Source: CAZMGD01 sp964565705
GTDB taxonomy: Bacteria; Actinomycetota; Acidimicrobiia; Acidimicrobiales; Ilumatobacteraceae
NCBI GenBank assembly: GCA_964565705.1
Contig: CAZMGD010000072.1
Coordinates: 1-21,497, forward strand
DNA length: 21,497 nucleotides
Direction of reading: 5' to 3'
A program made the position numbers and the translations under genes. How positions within the stretch are numbered: the first letter of the stretch is position 1; the number at the start of each line of letters is the position of its first letter. Positions 13,861-21,497 of the stretch are shown here, one piece after another. The notes under the pieces are model-generated. The model did not search any database. It was not told the origin of the DNA and worked only from the letters and a program-made list of their open reading frames with translations.

Positions 13861-15851
13861 GAGCCGACCTCGACCGGCCGCCGGCCCAACACGACCGGCA
13901 CCTCGCCGCCGCGTGACAGGTCCTGCCCGGTGCCCTGGCTGCCGCCGGCCGGTGTCACCGGTGAGGCGACGACGTGCTCGAGGCCGTAGCCCGTGCACAC
14001 CCCGCAGTCGTAGCAGGGTGTCCAGCGGCAGTCCTCGAGGCCGTGCTCGGCGAGCGCGGCCTGCCAGTCGCCCCAGAGGAAGTCGTGGTGCAGCCCGGCG
14101 CTCAGGTGTGCCCATGGCAGCAGCTCGGACTCGTCGCGGTGGCGGTTCACGTACCACTCGATCGACAGGCCCTCGGCGACCATCGCCGCCTCCCAGCGGC
14201 GCAGGTCGAAGCACTCGTTCCACTCCTGGAACGTGCCGCCGTCGCGCCACACCCGCTCGATCACCGCGCCGATGCGCCGGTCGCCGCGGCTGGCGATGCC
14301 CTCGGCCAGCGTGGCGCTCGGGTCGTGCCACTTCAGCTGCACGCCCTTGGCCTTGTTCGTCGCGTCGCGCAGCAGCGTGATCTTGCGCCGCAGCTCCTCG
14401 ACCGTGTTCTGGCCGAACCACTGGAACGGCGTGTGCGGCTTGGGCACGAAGCCCCCGACGCTCGCCGTGATGCTGGCGCGGTTGGTGTACCGGCGGCCGA
14501 TCGCGACGCAGTTGCGGGCCAGCTCGGCGATCCCGAGCGTGTCGGCGTCGGTCTCGGTCGGCAGACCCGTGAGGAAGTACAGCTTCATCCGGGTCCAGCC
14601 GTTGGCGTACGCGGACTCGACGGCGCCGTAGAGGTCGTCCTCGGTGATCAGCTTGTTGATCACGCTCCGCAGCCGCCACGAGCCGGCCTCGGGTGCGAAC
14701 GTCAACCCGCTGCGGCGAGCCCCACCGGTGCCCGAGTTCGTGTTGCCAGCGACACGGGCGGCGAGGCCCACGGTGAACGCGTCGACACGCAGGGACGGCA
14801 GGCTGATCGACGTGTTGCCACAGGCCGTCGGGTCGCTGAGCACGCCGCCGATCACGTCGTCGATGCCGCTGAAGTCGGCGCTCGACAGCGACGTCAGCGC
14901 GACCTCGTGCTGGCCGGTGCGGCGCAGCCCCTCGGTGATCATCGTGTGCACCTGCTCGGCGGGGCGCTCGCGCACCGGCCGGGTGATCATCCCGGCCTGG
15001 CAGAACCGGCAGCCGCGGGTGCAGCCGCGGAAGACCTCCACCGACAGCCGGTCGTGCACGACCTCGGTCAACGGAGCGAGCGGCGACTTCGGGTACGGCC
15101 AGGCGCCGAGGTCGGCGACGGTGCGCTTGACCACCTCGGCCGGCACATCGGCGAACCGCGGGGTCACCGCCACCAGCCGCTCGCCGTCGTACTCGACGTC
15201 GTAGAGCGACGGCGCGTACACGCCGGGGATCCGCGAGAGCGCCCGCAGCACGCCATCGCGCGACCCGGGCGTGCGCCCGGACGCCTTCCAGTCCCGGACC
15301 ACGTCGGTGATCTCGCCGATCACCTCCTCGCCCTCGCCGAGCACGGCCAGGTCGATGAAGTCGGCGAGCGGTTCCGGATTGAACGCGCAGTGCCCGCCGA
15401 TCACGACGAGCGGGTGCTCGGGCTCGCGGTCGGCGCTGCGCACCGGCACGCCGGCGAGGTCGATCAGGTTGAGGACGTTCGTGTAGACGAGCTCGGCGGA
15501 CAGGTTGAACGCGATCAGGTCGAACTCGCCCGCCGGGCGGTGCGTGTCGACCGAGAACAGCGGGAGCCCGTGGGCGCGCAGCAAGGGCTCGAGGTCGCGC
15601 CACGGCGCATATGCCCGTTCGGCCACCGCGTCTGCCCGTTCGTTGAGGATTTCGTACAGGATCTGGAGCCCCTGGTTGGGCAGGCCGATCTCGTAGGTGT
15701 CGGGGTAGGCCAGCAGCCACGAGACCGCACCCTCCCGGACGCGGCCCTCGATCTGCTGAGGGGCGATGGCCCCGTCCTCGCAACCGATGTAACGGGCCGG
15801 CTTCTGCACCCTGGCCAGGAGCGGTTCGATCCGCGCCCACACAGAGCTCAT
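13857..15851 (-). CDS. TIGR03960-family B12-binding-like radical SAM protein
   Basis: A 664-residue protein. The N-terminal about 200 residues resemble a cobalamin-binding-like Rossmann domain (YPDTYEIGLPNQGLQILYEI, then IGGHCAFNPEPLADFIDLAV and LGEGEE). The radical SAM barrel starts at VEVFRGCTRGCRFCQAGMI, with cluster cysteines C277, C281 and C284 (CX3CX2C). PEAGSWRLRSVINKLI and KLYFLTGLPTE are further barrel signatures. The C-terminus has a second cysteine group, C608, C613, C616, C619, which could hold another metal or Fe-S cluster. The ATG at 15851 follows TAGGGT by 9 nt, and rodA ends 19 nt upstream. Its start-stop overlap with the DUF2344 gene is typical of the pair. The substrate is unknown; do not infer a specific methylthiolation reaction from the fold alone. 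Confidence 0.92.
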   Translation of the reverse strand: MSSVWARIEPLLARVQKPARYIGCEDGAIAPQQIEGRVREGAVSWLLAYPDTYEIGLPNQGLQILYEILNERADAVAERAYAPWRDLEPLLRAHGLPLFSVDTHRPAGEFDLIAFNLSAELVYTNVLNLIDLAGVPVRSADREPEHPLVVIGGHCAFNPEPLADFIDLAVLGEGEEVIGEITDVVRDWKASGRTPGSRDGVLRALSRIPGVYAPSLYDVEYDGERLVAVTPRFADVPAEVVKRTVADLGAWPYPKSPLAPLTEVVHDRLSVEVFRGCTRGCRFCQAGMITRPVRERPAEQVHTMITEGLRRTGQHEVALTSLSSADFSGIDDVIGGVLSDPTACGNTSISLPSLRVDAFTVGLAARVAGNTNSGTGGARRSGLTFAPEAGSWRLRSVINKLITEDDLYGAVESAYANGWTRMKLYFLTGLPTETDADTLGIAELARNCVAIGRRYTNRASITASVGGFVPKPHTPFQWFGQNTVEELRRKITLLRDATNKAKGVQLKWHDPSATLAEGIASRGDRRIGAVIERVWRDGGTFQEWNECFDLRRWEAAMVAEGLSIEWYVNRHRDESELLPWAHLSAGLHHDFLWGDWQAALAEHGLEDCRWTPCYDCGVCTGYGLEHVVASPVTPAGGSQGTGQDLSRGGEVPVVLGRRPVEVGS

Positions 15852-15860
15852 GTCCGAGAC

Positions 15861-15866
15861 ACCCTA
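15861..15866 (-). promoter_or_regulatory. Possible internal -10 element (TAGGGT) of the radical SAM gene
   Basis: The minus strand reads GGTAGGGTG with 9 nt between the hexamer and the ATG at 15851, directly after the rodA stop. It fits the start-proximal pattern but is weaker than the others (TAGGGT instead of TAGCNT). It could give the radical SAM-rne segment its own transcript. Confidence 0.35.
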
Positions 15867-15870
15867 CCGG

Positions 15871-17034
15871 CTACCTCATCCGACGCATGTGGACGCTCTG
15901 GACGAGACCGATCATCGCCGCCAACGAGAGCAGTGACGAGCCGCCGTAGCTGACGAACGGCAAGGGCACGCCGGTGGTCGGCATGATGCCGAGGTTCATG
16001 CCGATGTTCTCGAACACCTGCCAGGCGATCATCGCGAACACGCCGGCGCAGATGTAGGTGCCGAGCATGTCCTTGGACAGGTGCGCGACCCGCCAGATGC
16101 GCAGCAGGAGCAGGCCGTACAACGCGATCAGCACGCCCGCCCCGGCGAGGCCGAACTGCTCGGCGATCCCGGAGAAGATGAAGTCGCTCTGCTGCACCGG
16201 GATGTAGCGACCGTTGGTCAGCGGGCCCTCCAGCCAGCCCCTGCCCCAGATGCCGCCCGTGGCGATCGCCCGCTTCGCGTAGCGCAGCTGCTGCGTGTAC
16301 CGCTCGAGATCCTCGGACTGCGAGTTCTGGTTGACGAACGCCTCGAACCGCCGCAGCTGGTACTGCTGCACCGCGCCTGACGCGACCGCGGCGATCACCG
16401 AGATCACCGCCAGGCTCGTGATCAGCGCGATGTAGCGCACCTTCGCGCCGGCGACCAGCAGCACGCCCATCGCGCACACCATCAGCACCGAAGCACTGCC
16501 GAGGTCGGGTTGCACGGCGATCAGCAGCATCGGCGCGCCGACGAGCATGAGCCCTCCGAGGAAGCGCGAGTAGCTGAGCTCTTCGTTGCGTTCGTCGCTG
16601 AGGTACGACGCGAGCGCGAGCAGCACCGTGATCTTGGCGAACTCCGCGGGCTGGACACGGAACGGTCCGAGATCGAACCCGAGGCGCGACCCGTCGGCGA
16701 GGGTCGCACCCGTGAACAGGGTGAGCACCAGCACGAGCAGCGTGCACCCGTACAGGAACATCGCCTTCTCCTTCAGCCAGTGATAGTCGAACGACATCAC
16801 GACTGTGAGCACGAGTGCGGCGAGGAGCAGCCAGATGACCTGGCGCAGCGTGTACCAGTACGGGTCGGCGTCACGGAACCACGTCACCGAGTAGATGGCG
16901 AACGCGCCAGCAGTCGCCAGCGCAGCCACCGCGAACATCAACGTCCAGTCGATGTTGCGGCTCGGGCGCGCCGGGCTGGAACGGATGTTGCCGAGACCGC
17001 TGTCCGGACGCCGGGTCAGGAGCGGGATCGTCAT
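15871..17034 (-). CDS. rodA: RodA, SEDS-family peptidoglycan glycosyltransferase
   Basis: A 387-residue polytopic membrane protein that polymerises lipid II in the elongasome together with a class B PBP. Ten or so hydrophobic segments are visible. SEDS signatures include FRVQPAEFAKI, AVQPDLGSASV, a GRYIPVQQSDFIFSGIAEQF segment with the essential Asp of the 'SDFIF' motif, and the closing PTTGVPLPFVSYGGSSLL. The C-terminus is VQSVHMRRMR. The ATG at 17034 shares its A with the mrdA stop (TGATG), so the genes are translationally coupled and give equal amounts of the two partners. RodA rather than FtsW is chosen from the mre/PBP2 neighbourhood and the absence of mur or fts genes. Confidence 0.95.
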   Translation of the reverse strand: MTIPLLTRRPDSGLGNIRSSPARPSRNIDWTLMFAVAALATAGAFAIYSVTWFRDADPYWYTLRQVIWLLLAALVLTVVMSFDYHWLKEKAMFLYGCTLLVLVLTLFTGATLADGSRLGFDLGPFRVQPAEFAKITVLLALASYLSDERNEELSYSRFLGGLMLVGAPMLLIAVQPDLGSASVLMVCAMGVLLVAGAKVRYIALITSLAVISVIAAVASGAVQQYQLRRFEAFVNQNSQSEDLERYTQQLRYAKRAIATGGIWGRGWLEGPLTNGRYIPVQQSDFIFSGIAEQFGLAGAGVLIALYGLLLLRIWRVAHLSKDMLGTYICAGVFAMIAWQVFENIGMNLGIMPTTGVPLPFVSYGGSSLLSLAAMIGLVQSVHMRRMR

Positions 17035-19292
17035 CAGTCCCGCTGACCCCGTTCGGTGCTCGCGGTCTGCAGGCACGAGGTGTCCTGGAGGTACGTGTCG
17101 TGGGCGGCGACGGTGTCGGTGATGTCGAGGAAGTCGCTGAGCTGGACCGGCGAGAGCTGGATGTCGCCCTGCAGCCCTTCGAACATGCACTTGGCGACCG
17201 GGGCCGCGGCCTGCGCGCCGTAGCCCGCCTTCTCCAGGTAGGCGGTGACGGTGTAGGGCCGGCTGGGGTCGAGGCTGATGCCGGTGAATGCGCTGGAGTC
17301 GTTCCATGGCAGGCTGGCCGCTCCCTGGGCCGTGCCGGTCTTGCCGGCGATGGGCAAGCCGCCGTAGTCGTAGCGCCCGTCGAACACCGATTTGCCGGTC
17401 GGGTTGCGGATACGGCCCTTCGGCCACTCGACGCCGGGCCCTTTGATGACCCGGGTCAGGCCGGTGAGGATCGGGCCGCGCACCGTGTCCTCCGGCATCG
17501 GCACGGTCTCACGGGTCGGCTCCGCCGTCTCGAAGCTGCGCACGACCCGGGAGCGCGACAGGTCGGCCATGCCCGGCGTCGTCGCCGAGTCGGGGGTGCC
17601 CGGCGCCAGGACCTGCGACGCGATCTGGGGTTTCAGCACGGACCCGGCGTTGGCCAGGGCGGAATAGGCGGTGGCCAGCTGGATCGGGGTCACGGCGAGC
17701 ATGCCCTGGCCGATGGCGAGCTGCACGTTGTCGCCGACGAGGTAGTCCGGCACTTCGCTCTCGGCGAGCACGCCCTTGTCGTACAGCGCCTGCTTCGATG
17801 CCTTGTCCGGCACCCGGCCGGCGTACTCGTACGGCAGGTCGATGCCCGACTTCGATCCGAAGCCGAACTTGCGCAGCATCTCCTGCAGCACCGGCTGGTT
17901 GCCGTTGCGGGTGAAGATCAGCTCGCCGATGCGGTAGAAGTAGGCGTCGCTCGACACGGCGAGCGCGTCCTGCAGCCGCACCGGGCCGTACACGCTCGGC
18001 ACGCCCTGGGCGTCGACGGAGTTGCGGAACTCGCACTTGACGCCGGTCGCGCACACGCTGTCGTCGATCGAGTCGAGCTTGTACGAGCCGGTGTCCGTGT
18101 ACACGAAGTTCGCAGCGCCGGGTTCGAGCACGCCGCCGGGCGCGTTGAGCGCAGCCCACGCCACGAAGGGCTTGAACGTCGACCCGACGTTGTACTGCCC
18201 CTGGATCGCCCGGTTGACGAGGGTCGCGCTGCCAGGGTCGATCGGGATCGGCTTGCCGTCGGGGCCCAGGATCTCGTTGCCGTCGGCGTCGAGCTGATTG
18301 GTCGGGAAGATCCGGCCGAGCTTCCCACCGCTGGCGCCGCTCTCGAACCAGCGGTTGTCGAACGTCGGATAGCTGGCCATCGCCAGGATCGCGCCGGTCT
18401 GGTAGTTCTCGACGATCACCGATCCGGCCGGCGCCTTGAAGTACGAGCTGAGCGGCTGGTTCGGCTTGGCCGGGACGCCGTCGTCCATGATCTGGTTGAC
18501 CGACACCATCCGCCGCGCGGCGAGCTGCGTCTGCAGCGCCTGCTCGGCGAGCTGCTGGAGGTCGAGGTCGATCGACAGGCGCACGTCGTTGCCGGTCACC
18601 GGCTCCACCCGCTCCAGTTCGCGAACGATCGCGCCGGAAGCCCGGACCTCGTAGACGACGTAGCCGGGGGTGCCGCGCAGCACCGATTCGAAGCTCTTCT
18701 CCGCACCGAACTGACCGACGCGCTCGCTCAGCCCGTAGCCGAGCGCCTGGAACTCATCGGCCTGACCGGAGGTGATCGCCCCCATGAACCCGATGACGTG
18801 CGCTGCCAGCGGGGCGTACGGGTACTGGCGCTTCCACGTCTCCTGGATCGTGACGCCCGGGTAGTCCTCGATGCGCTCCGTGAGGAACTGCGCGGTCTGC
18901 TCGTTGACGTCCTCGGCGAGCGGCAGCGGCAGCAGCGGGCTGTAGAAGTTGGCCCCGTAGCGAGCCTCCATGTCCTCGACCGGCGTGTTCAACGGTCCGG
19001 ACAGGCGGGCGAACAGGGCGGCACGGGTGTCGTCGTCGCGGATCACCGCCCAATCGACGGCGACCTCCAGCACGCGGCGGTTGTCGGCGAGCACGCGCCC
19101 GTCGGCATCGAAGATCCGGCCCCGCTCGGGTGGCAACATCACCGTGCGCGTGCGGTTGGCGATGACGCGGTCCTGCGCGCTGGCGGAGTCCACCACCTGC
19201 AGGAACCACAGGCGCGTGCCGAGCGCGCCGAGCAGGATGAGAGACACCACGCCGAGCACGCCCAGCCGCGTCGATCGTCGATCACCGGCCAT
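17034..19292 (-). CDS. mrdA: Penicillin-binding protein 2, elongasome transpeptidase
   Basis: A 752-residue class B PBP that cross-links the strands made by RodA. An N-terminal membrane anchor (about 10-32) is followed by the pedestal region (RTVMLPPERGRIFDADGRVL) and the transpeptidase domain. Active-site motifs are S371-TFK374 (NVGSTFKPF), SSD (447-449, in SSDAYFY) and KTGT (651-654). The extension to 752 residues includes a Gly/Asp-rich loop (about 318-355) between the anchor-side domain and the catalytic serine, and two cysteines, C414 and C420, that could pair outside the membrane. The last Cys-containing tail is typical for actinobacteria-like PBP2. A 59-nt space separates it from mreD; no Shine-Dalgarno is clear at the ATG. 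It overlaps rodA by one nucleotide. Confidence 0.95.
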   Translation of the reverse strand: MAGDRRSTRLGVLGVVSLILLGALGTRLWFLQVVDSASAQDRVIANRTRTVMLPPERGRIFDADGRVLADNRRVLEVAVDWAVIRDDDTRAALFARLSGPLNTPVEDMEARYGANFYSPLLPLPLAEDVNEQTAQFLTERIEDYPGVTIQETWKRQYPYAPLAAHVIGFMGAITSGQADEFQALGYGLSERVGQFGAEKSFESVLRGTPGYVVYEVRASGAIVRELERVEPVTGNDVRLSIDLDLQQLAEQALQTQLAARRMVSVNQIMDDGVPAKPNQPLSSYFKAPAGSVIVENYQTGAILAMASYPTFDNRWFESGASGGKLGRIFPTNQLDADGNEILGPDGKPIPIDPGSATLVNRAIQGQYNVGSTFKPFVAWAALNAPGGVLEPGAANFVYTDTGSYKLDSIDDSVCATGVKCEFRNSVDAQGVPSVYGPVRLQDALAVSSDAYFYRIGELIFTRNGNQPVLQEMLRKFGFGSKSGIDLPYEYAGRVPDKASKQALYDKGVLAESEVPDYLVGDNVQLAIGQGMLAVTPIQLATAYSALANAGSVLKPQIASQVLAPGTPDSATTPGMADLSRSRVVRSFETAEPTRETVPMPEDTVRGPILTGLTRVIKGPGVEWPKGRIRNPTGKSVFDGRYDYGGLPIAGKTGTAQGAASLPWNDSSAFTGISLDPSRPYTVTAYLEKAGYGAQAAAPVAKCMFEGLQGDIQLSPVQLSDFLDITDTVAAHDTYLQDTSCLQTASTERGQRD

Positions 19293-19305
19293 GAGTGCAC
19301 CAGCC

Positions 19306-19321
19306 TGTCACGCGACTGACA
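19306..19321. other. Short inverted repeat upstream of mrdA
   Basis: TGTCA (19306-19310) and TGACA (19317-19321) are inverted around CGCGAC, 14 nt upstream of the mrdA ATG, in the only sizeable space (19293-19351) within the mre-rod cluster. It could be an operator, a weak RNA hairpin or chance; a 5-bp arm is not strong evidence. Confidence 0.2.
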
Positions 19322-19351
19322 CAAAATGGCGGCAGGAGGTGATGATCGCGG

Positions 19352-19888
19352 TCACACCACGTCCTCTCGGATGCTCAGCGGCGCGTCGGGTTGGGGGAGG
19401 TGCAGCACCCAGCGCATCAACCACACGGCGGGTACTGCGAGCGCCATGTTGGTGAGGCTGACGACGACGACGACCGTGATCAGGCGCGGCGAGAACACGA
19501 CCGGCTCGCCGATCAGCGCCGCGGCGACCGGGTAGATCGCGGTGCTCGCCGCGCTCGCCACGCCGACGACGAGCACGACCAGCCACCGGGGATGATCGAT
19601 CGTCAGCGAGTTGATGTAGCCGGCGAGGAACCCGGCCAGCCCGTACACGAGGGCGTGCAAGCCGAGCGGGCTGGTCAGGACGAGATCGAACAGGAACCCC
19701 ATCACGAACCCGGCGAGCGCGCCGCGCTCTGGTCCGCCGGCGATGCCACCGGCGACCGACAGCAGCAGCATCGCCTGGATCACGACCCCAGCCGGGCGCA
19801 TGTCGGCCAGCAACGTCGTCTGCAGCGCGAGGACGGGCAGCCCCACCATCAGCAGGCGCAGGAGCGGGTGGCGTCGCAGTTCGAGCAT
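19352..19888 (-). CDS. mreD: Rod shape-determining protein MreD
   Basis: A 178-residue membrane protein of the elongasome, with about five hydrophobic segments. It starts MLELRRHPLLRLLMVGLPVL and contains the MreD-like stretch GPERGALAGFVMGFLFDLVLTSPLGLHALVYGLAGFLAGYI, in which the conserved 'GF..G...D' Asp is preserved. It links MreC to the cytoplasmic MreB. Similarity between MreD proteins is low, so the call relies on this motif, the size and the position between mreC and mrdA. Its ATG overlaps the mreC stop by one nucleotide (TGATG at 19890-19886), a strong sign of coupling. It ends RED-VV at 19352 before the gap preceding mrdA. Confidence 0.9.
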   Translation of the reverse strand: MLELRRHPLLRLLMVGLPVLALQTTLLADMRPAGVVIQAMLLLSVAGGIAGGPERGALAGFVMGFLFDLVLTSPLGLHALVYGLAGFLAGYINSLTIDHPRWLVVLVVGVASAASTAIYPVAAALIGEPVVFSPRLITVVVVVSLTNMALAVPAVWLMRWVLHLPQPDAPLSIREDVV

Positions 19889-20949
19889 CAGTCGCCCGCC
19901 GCCGACCGGATCACCGCGACGTAGTCGAGCGCTGTGAGGTCGACGGCTGGCTCGACCTCGAGCACGTCGCCACCGGAGCCAGCCCGCTGGAGGTTCTTGG
20001 CGACCGTGCCGACCAGCAGGTCGGCGGGGGCCAGGCTGTCGCCGTTGCTGCCGCCCGAGGTGCGCACGATCGCCCCGATGTCCGTCTGCCCGAAGCGCGG
20101 CGAGTCGGTGACCCGCACGACCCAGGGGTTGCGATCGGCCCCGCGCCCCTTGAGCGAGCCGTTGCGCCGCACCGGCGCCACCGTTGCGCCGGGGCTGGTG
20201 TCCGCCGTCGGAGTCGTGATCGGCGCGAGCGGGTCGTTCGGCGATCCCGGGCCGGTCGGCACCTGCGTCGTCGAGGGGACCGTCGTGGTCTCGGGCGCCG
20301 CCGTGGTGGTCGTCGATTCCTCGGGCGAACCCGGTCCGGGCGGGGAGGTCTCCGGCGTCGGCGCCGACGTGTCCGGGGATTCCTCCTCGACGACGTTCTC
20401 CACCTTCACCGCCACGGCGAAGCGGGCGTCGGTCAAGAGCATCACCGTCGCCTGATCGGGTTCGATCGGCTCGGTGATCTTGCCGACCAGGCTCTGCCCG
20501 ACCGTCACGATGTCGCCGATCGACAGCCCGTCGGCGCTGCCCTTGTCGATCGTGACCGTCTGGTCGAAGTTGGACGGCGAGGTGGCGATCACCCGAGCGA
20601 GGATCGGTGTGCCGTACGAGGGGTCGAGACCGGCGGCGGCCATCGCCTCCTGGAAGTCGGAGCGCTCGGCGAGCCAGAGCAGGTGGTCGGCCTCTTGTTG
20701 AGCCAACTCCTCGCGGAGGCGCTGGTTCTCGGCGGCGACGTCCGGATAGTCGCGCACGCCGCGCCACGCGTTCTCGACCGGGCGGCTGACGACGCGCGCG
20801 GCGTCCTCGAACGGGGAGAAGACGACGCCGAACCCGCGGCGCACCGACCCGACGGCCGAGTTCCCCTGGAGATCGAGCGTGATCAGGAGGGCCGAGGTGA
20901 GTGCGAGCGCGGCGATGACACGGCGGCGACTGGAGGTGAAGGCGGGCAC
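19888..20949 (-). CDS. mreC: Cell shape-determining protein MreC with Ser/Thr/Pro-rich insert
   Basis: A 353-residue protein that connects MreB to PBP2 outside the membrane. A short basic n-region and one membrane helix (about 11-29) are followed by a coiled coil (AAENQRLREELAQQEADHLLW, 72-92) and the two six-stranded beta domains (VIATSPSNFDQTVTIDKGSADGL; IGDIVTVGQSLVGKI; DARFAVAVKVE). Residues about 187-264 are a low-complexity Thr/Pro/Glu/Ser insert, after which the fold resumes at RNGSLKGRG and ends with LRNLQ-type strands to DYVAVIRSAAGD. Usual MreC proteins are about 270-300 residues, so the insert explains the extra length. The GTG start at 20949 lies 17 nt after the mreB stop. Confidence 0.93.
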   Translation of the reverse strand: MPAFTSSRRRVIAALALTSALLITLDLQGNSAVGSVRRGFGVVFSPFEDAARVVSRPVENAWRGVRDYPDVAAENQRLREELAQQEADHLLWLAERSDFQEAMAAAGLDPSYGTPILARVIATSPSNFDQTVTIDKGSADGLSIGDIVTVGQSLVGKITEPIEPDQATVMLLTDARFAVAVKVENVVEEESPDTSAPTPETSPPGPGSPEESTTTTAAPETTTVPSTTQVPTGPGSPNDPLAPITTPTADTSPGATVAPVRRNGSLKGRGADRNPWVVRVTDSPRFGQTDIGAIVRTSGGSNGDSLAPADLLVGTVAKNLQRAGSGGDVLEVEPAVDLTALDYVAVIRSAAGD

Positions 20950-20966
20950 GAGGGTGCTGGGCGGTG

Positions 20967-21497
20967 TCAGTCCTCGCCACCGTGGCTGAGCAGGCCGCGC
21001 ATCGCCTCGATGTTCTCGAGGGCGCGGCCGGAGCCGATCACGACGGAGTGCAGCGGGTCCGGCGCCATGTTGATGGGCATGCCCGTCTCGTGGGCGAGGC
21101 GACGGTCGAGGCCGGCCAGCAGCGCGCCACCACCGGTGATCGTGATGCCACCGTGCATGATGTCGGCCGCCAGCTCGGGCGGGGTCTTGTCGAGGGTGGT
21201 GCGCACGGCGTCGACGATCGCGGAGACCGGCTCGGCGATCGCCTCGCGCACCTGCTCGGTGGTCAGGGTGATCGTGCGCGGCAGGCCAGAGATCAGGTCG
21301 CGTCCGCGGATGTCCGCGCTCAGCTCCTCCTCGAGCGGCCAGGCCGAGCCCATGTGGATCTTGATCTCCTCGGCGGTGCGCTCGCCCACCGCCATCGAGA
21401 ACTCCTTCTTGACGTACTGCAGCACCGCCTCGTCGAGCTCGTCGCCGGCGACGCGGACGGACTGCGCGGTCACGATGCCGCCGAGGGAGATGACCGC
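20967..21497 (-). CDS. mreB: Rod shape-determining protein MreB, C-terminal part (runs off right edge)
   Basis: The last 176 residues of the bacterial actin that organises the elongasome; the N-terminal half with phosphate 1 lies outside the window. The visible part begins AVISLGGIVTAQSVRVAGDE and includes EAVLQYVKKEF, GERTAEEIKIHMGSAWP, GRDLISGLPRTITLTTEQVREAI, the phosphate/adenosine-binding GGITITGGGALLAGLDRRL, and the C-terminal MPINMAPDPLHSVVIGSGRALE. It ends LLSHGGED. It is first in the run mreB-mreC-mreD-mrdA-rodA, so the operon promoter should lie beyond the window's right edge. MreB rather than Mbl cannot be separated by sequence alone, but the mreCD neighbourhood favours MreB. Confidence 0.97.
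   Translation of the reverse strand, partial: AVISLGGIVTAQSVRVAGDELDEAVLQYVKKEFSMAVGERTAEEIKIHMGSAWPLEEELSADIRGRDLISGLPRTITLTTEQVREAIAEPVSAIVDAVRTTLDKTPPELAADIMHGGITITGGGALLAGLDRRLAHETGMPINMAPDPLHSVVIGSGRALENIEAMRGLLSHGGED

Noticed and set aside
13861..15840. A fused DUF2344-upstream frame of 894 codons
   Set aside because: The upstream part is an out-of-frame translation of the radical SAM gene. The DUF2344 domain begins cleanly at the ATG overlapping the radical SAM stop.
1..21497. tRNA, rRNA, riboswitch, insertion sequence or prophage genes
   Set aside because: I looked in the intergenic spaces (all shorter than about 200 bp) on both strands and saw no cloverleaf, transposase, terminal inverted repeats or known aptamer pattern.

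Overview
The window is very GC-rich, with strong GC at third codon positions, and carries housekeeping genes in an order typical of Gram-positive bacteria. The gene set suggests a high-GC actinobacterium: mre/rod cell-wall genes, an RNase E with a long disordered N-terminus, a secreted surface protein with a Ser/Thr tail, and short TANNNT promoters that sit almost on the start codon. I lean towards the Acidimicrobiia, but this is inferred from gene content and style, not from a marker comparison.

Layout. Positions 1-131 (-) hold the N-terminus of a MoxR-type AAA ATPase. A small secreted protein (299-895, +) follows and ends at a perfect 15-bp hairpin. Next is the lipid II flippase murJ (+), convergent with proB (-). 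obgE (-) lies directly upstream of proB, and a dGTPase-like HD hydrolase gene (+) is divergent from obgE across a symmetric promoter. A 26-bp tandem repeat array containing a 100-N assembly gap separates the dGTPase gene from rpmA and rplU (-). Further right, still on the minus strand, are two oligopeptide-type ABC permeases and their lipoprotein binding protein, then rne (with a 10-N gap inside it), the radical SAM pair TIGR03936/DUF2344 and TIGR03960, rodA, mrdA (PBP2), mreD, mreC and the C-terminal part of mreB, which runs off the right edge.

Read on the minus strand from right to left, the backbone is mreB-mreC-mreD-mrdA-rodA-TIGR03960-DUF2344-rne-rplU-rpmA-obgE-proB. This is a widely conserved elongasome plus ribosome/RNA-processing block. 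Two interruptions stand out: a three-gene ABC cassette without ATPase genes between rne and rplU, and an opposite-strand dGTPase gene with the repeat array between rpmA and obgE.

The genes form three functional groups. MreB/C/D, RodA and PBP2 are the lateral-wall machine, and MurJ, elsewhere in the window, supplies its lipid II. L21, L27, ObgE, RNase E and probably the radical SAM pair belong to ribosome and RNA maturation. The binding protein and permeases import peptides or a similar solute.

No tRNA, rRNA, CRISPR array, transposase or phage gene was seen, and I found no clearly undescribed multi-gene system. The most informative observations are a repeated start-proximal promoter pattern, a mirrored bidirectional promoter, the repeat array that supplies the end of rpmA, and an rne gap that removes a catalytic motif.
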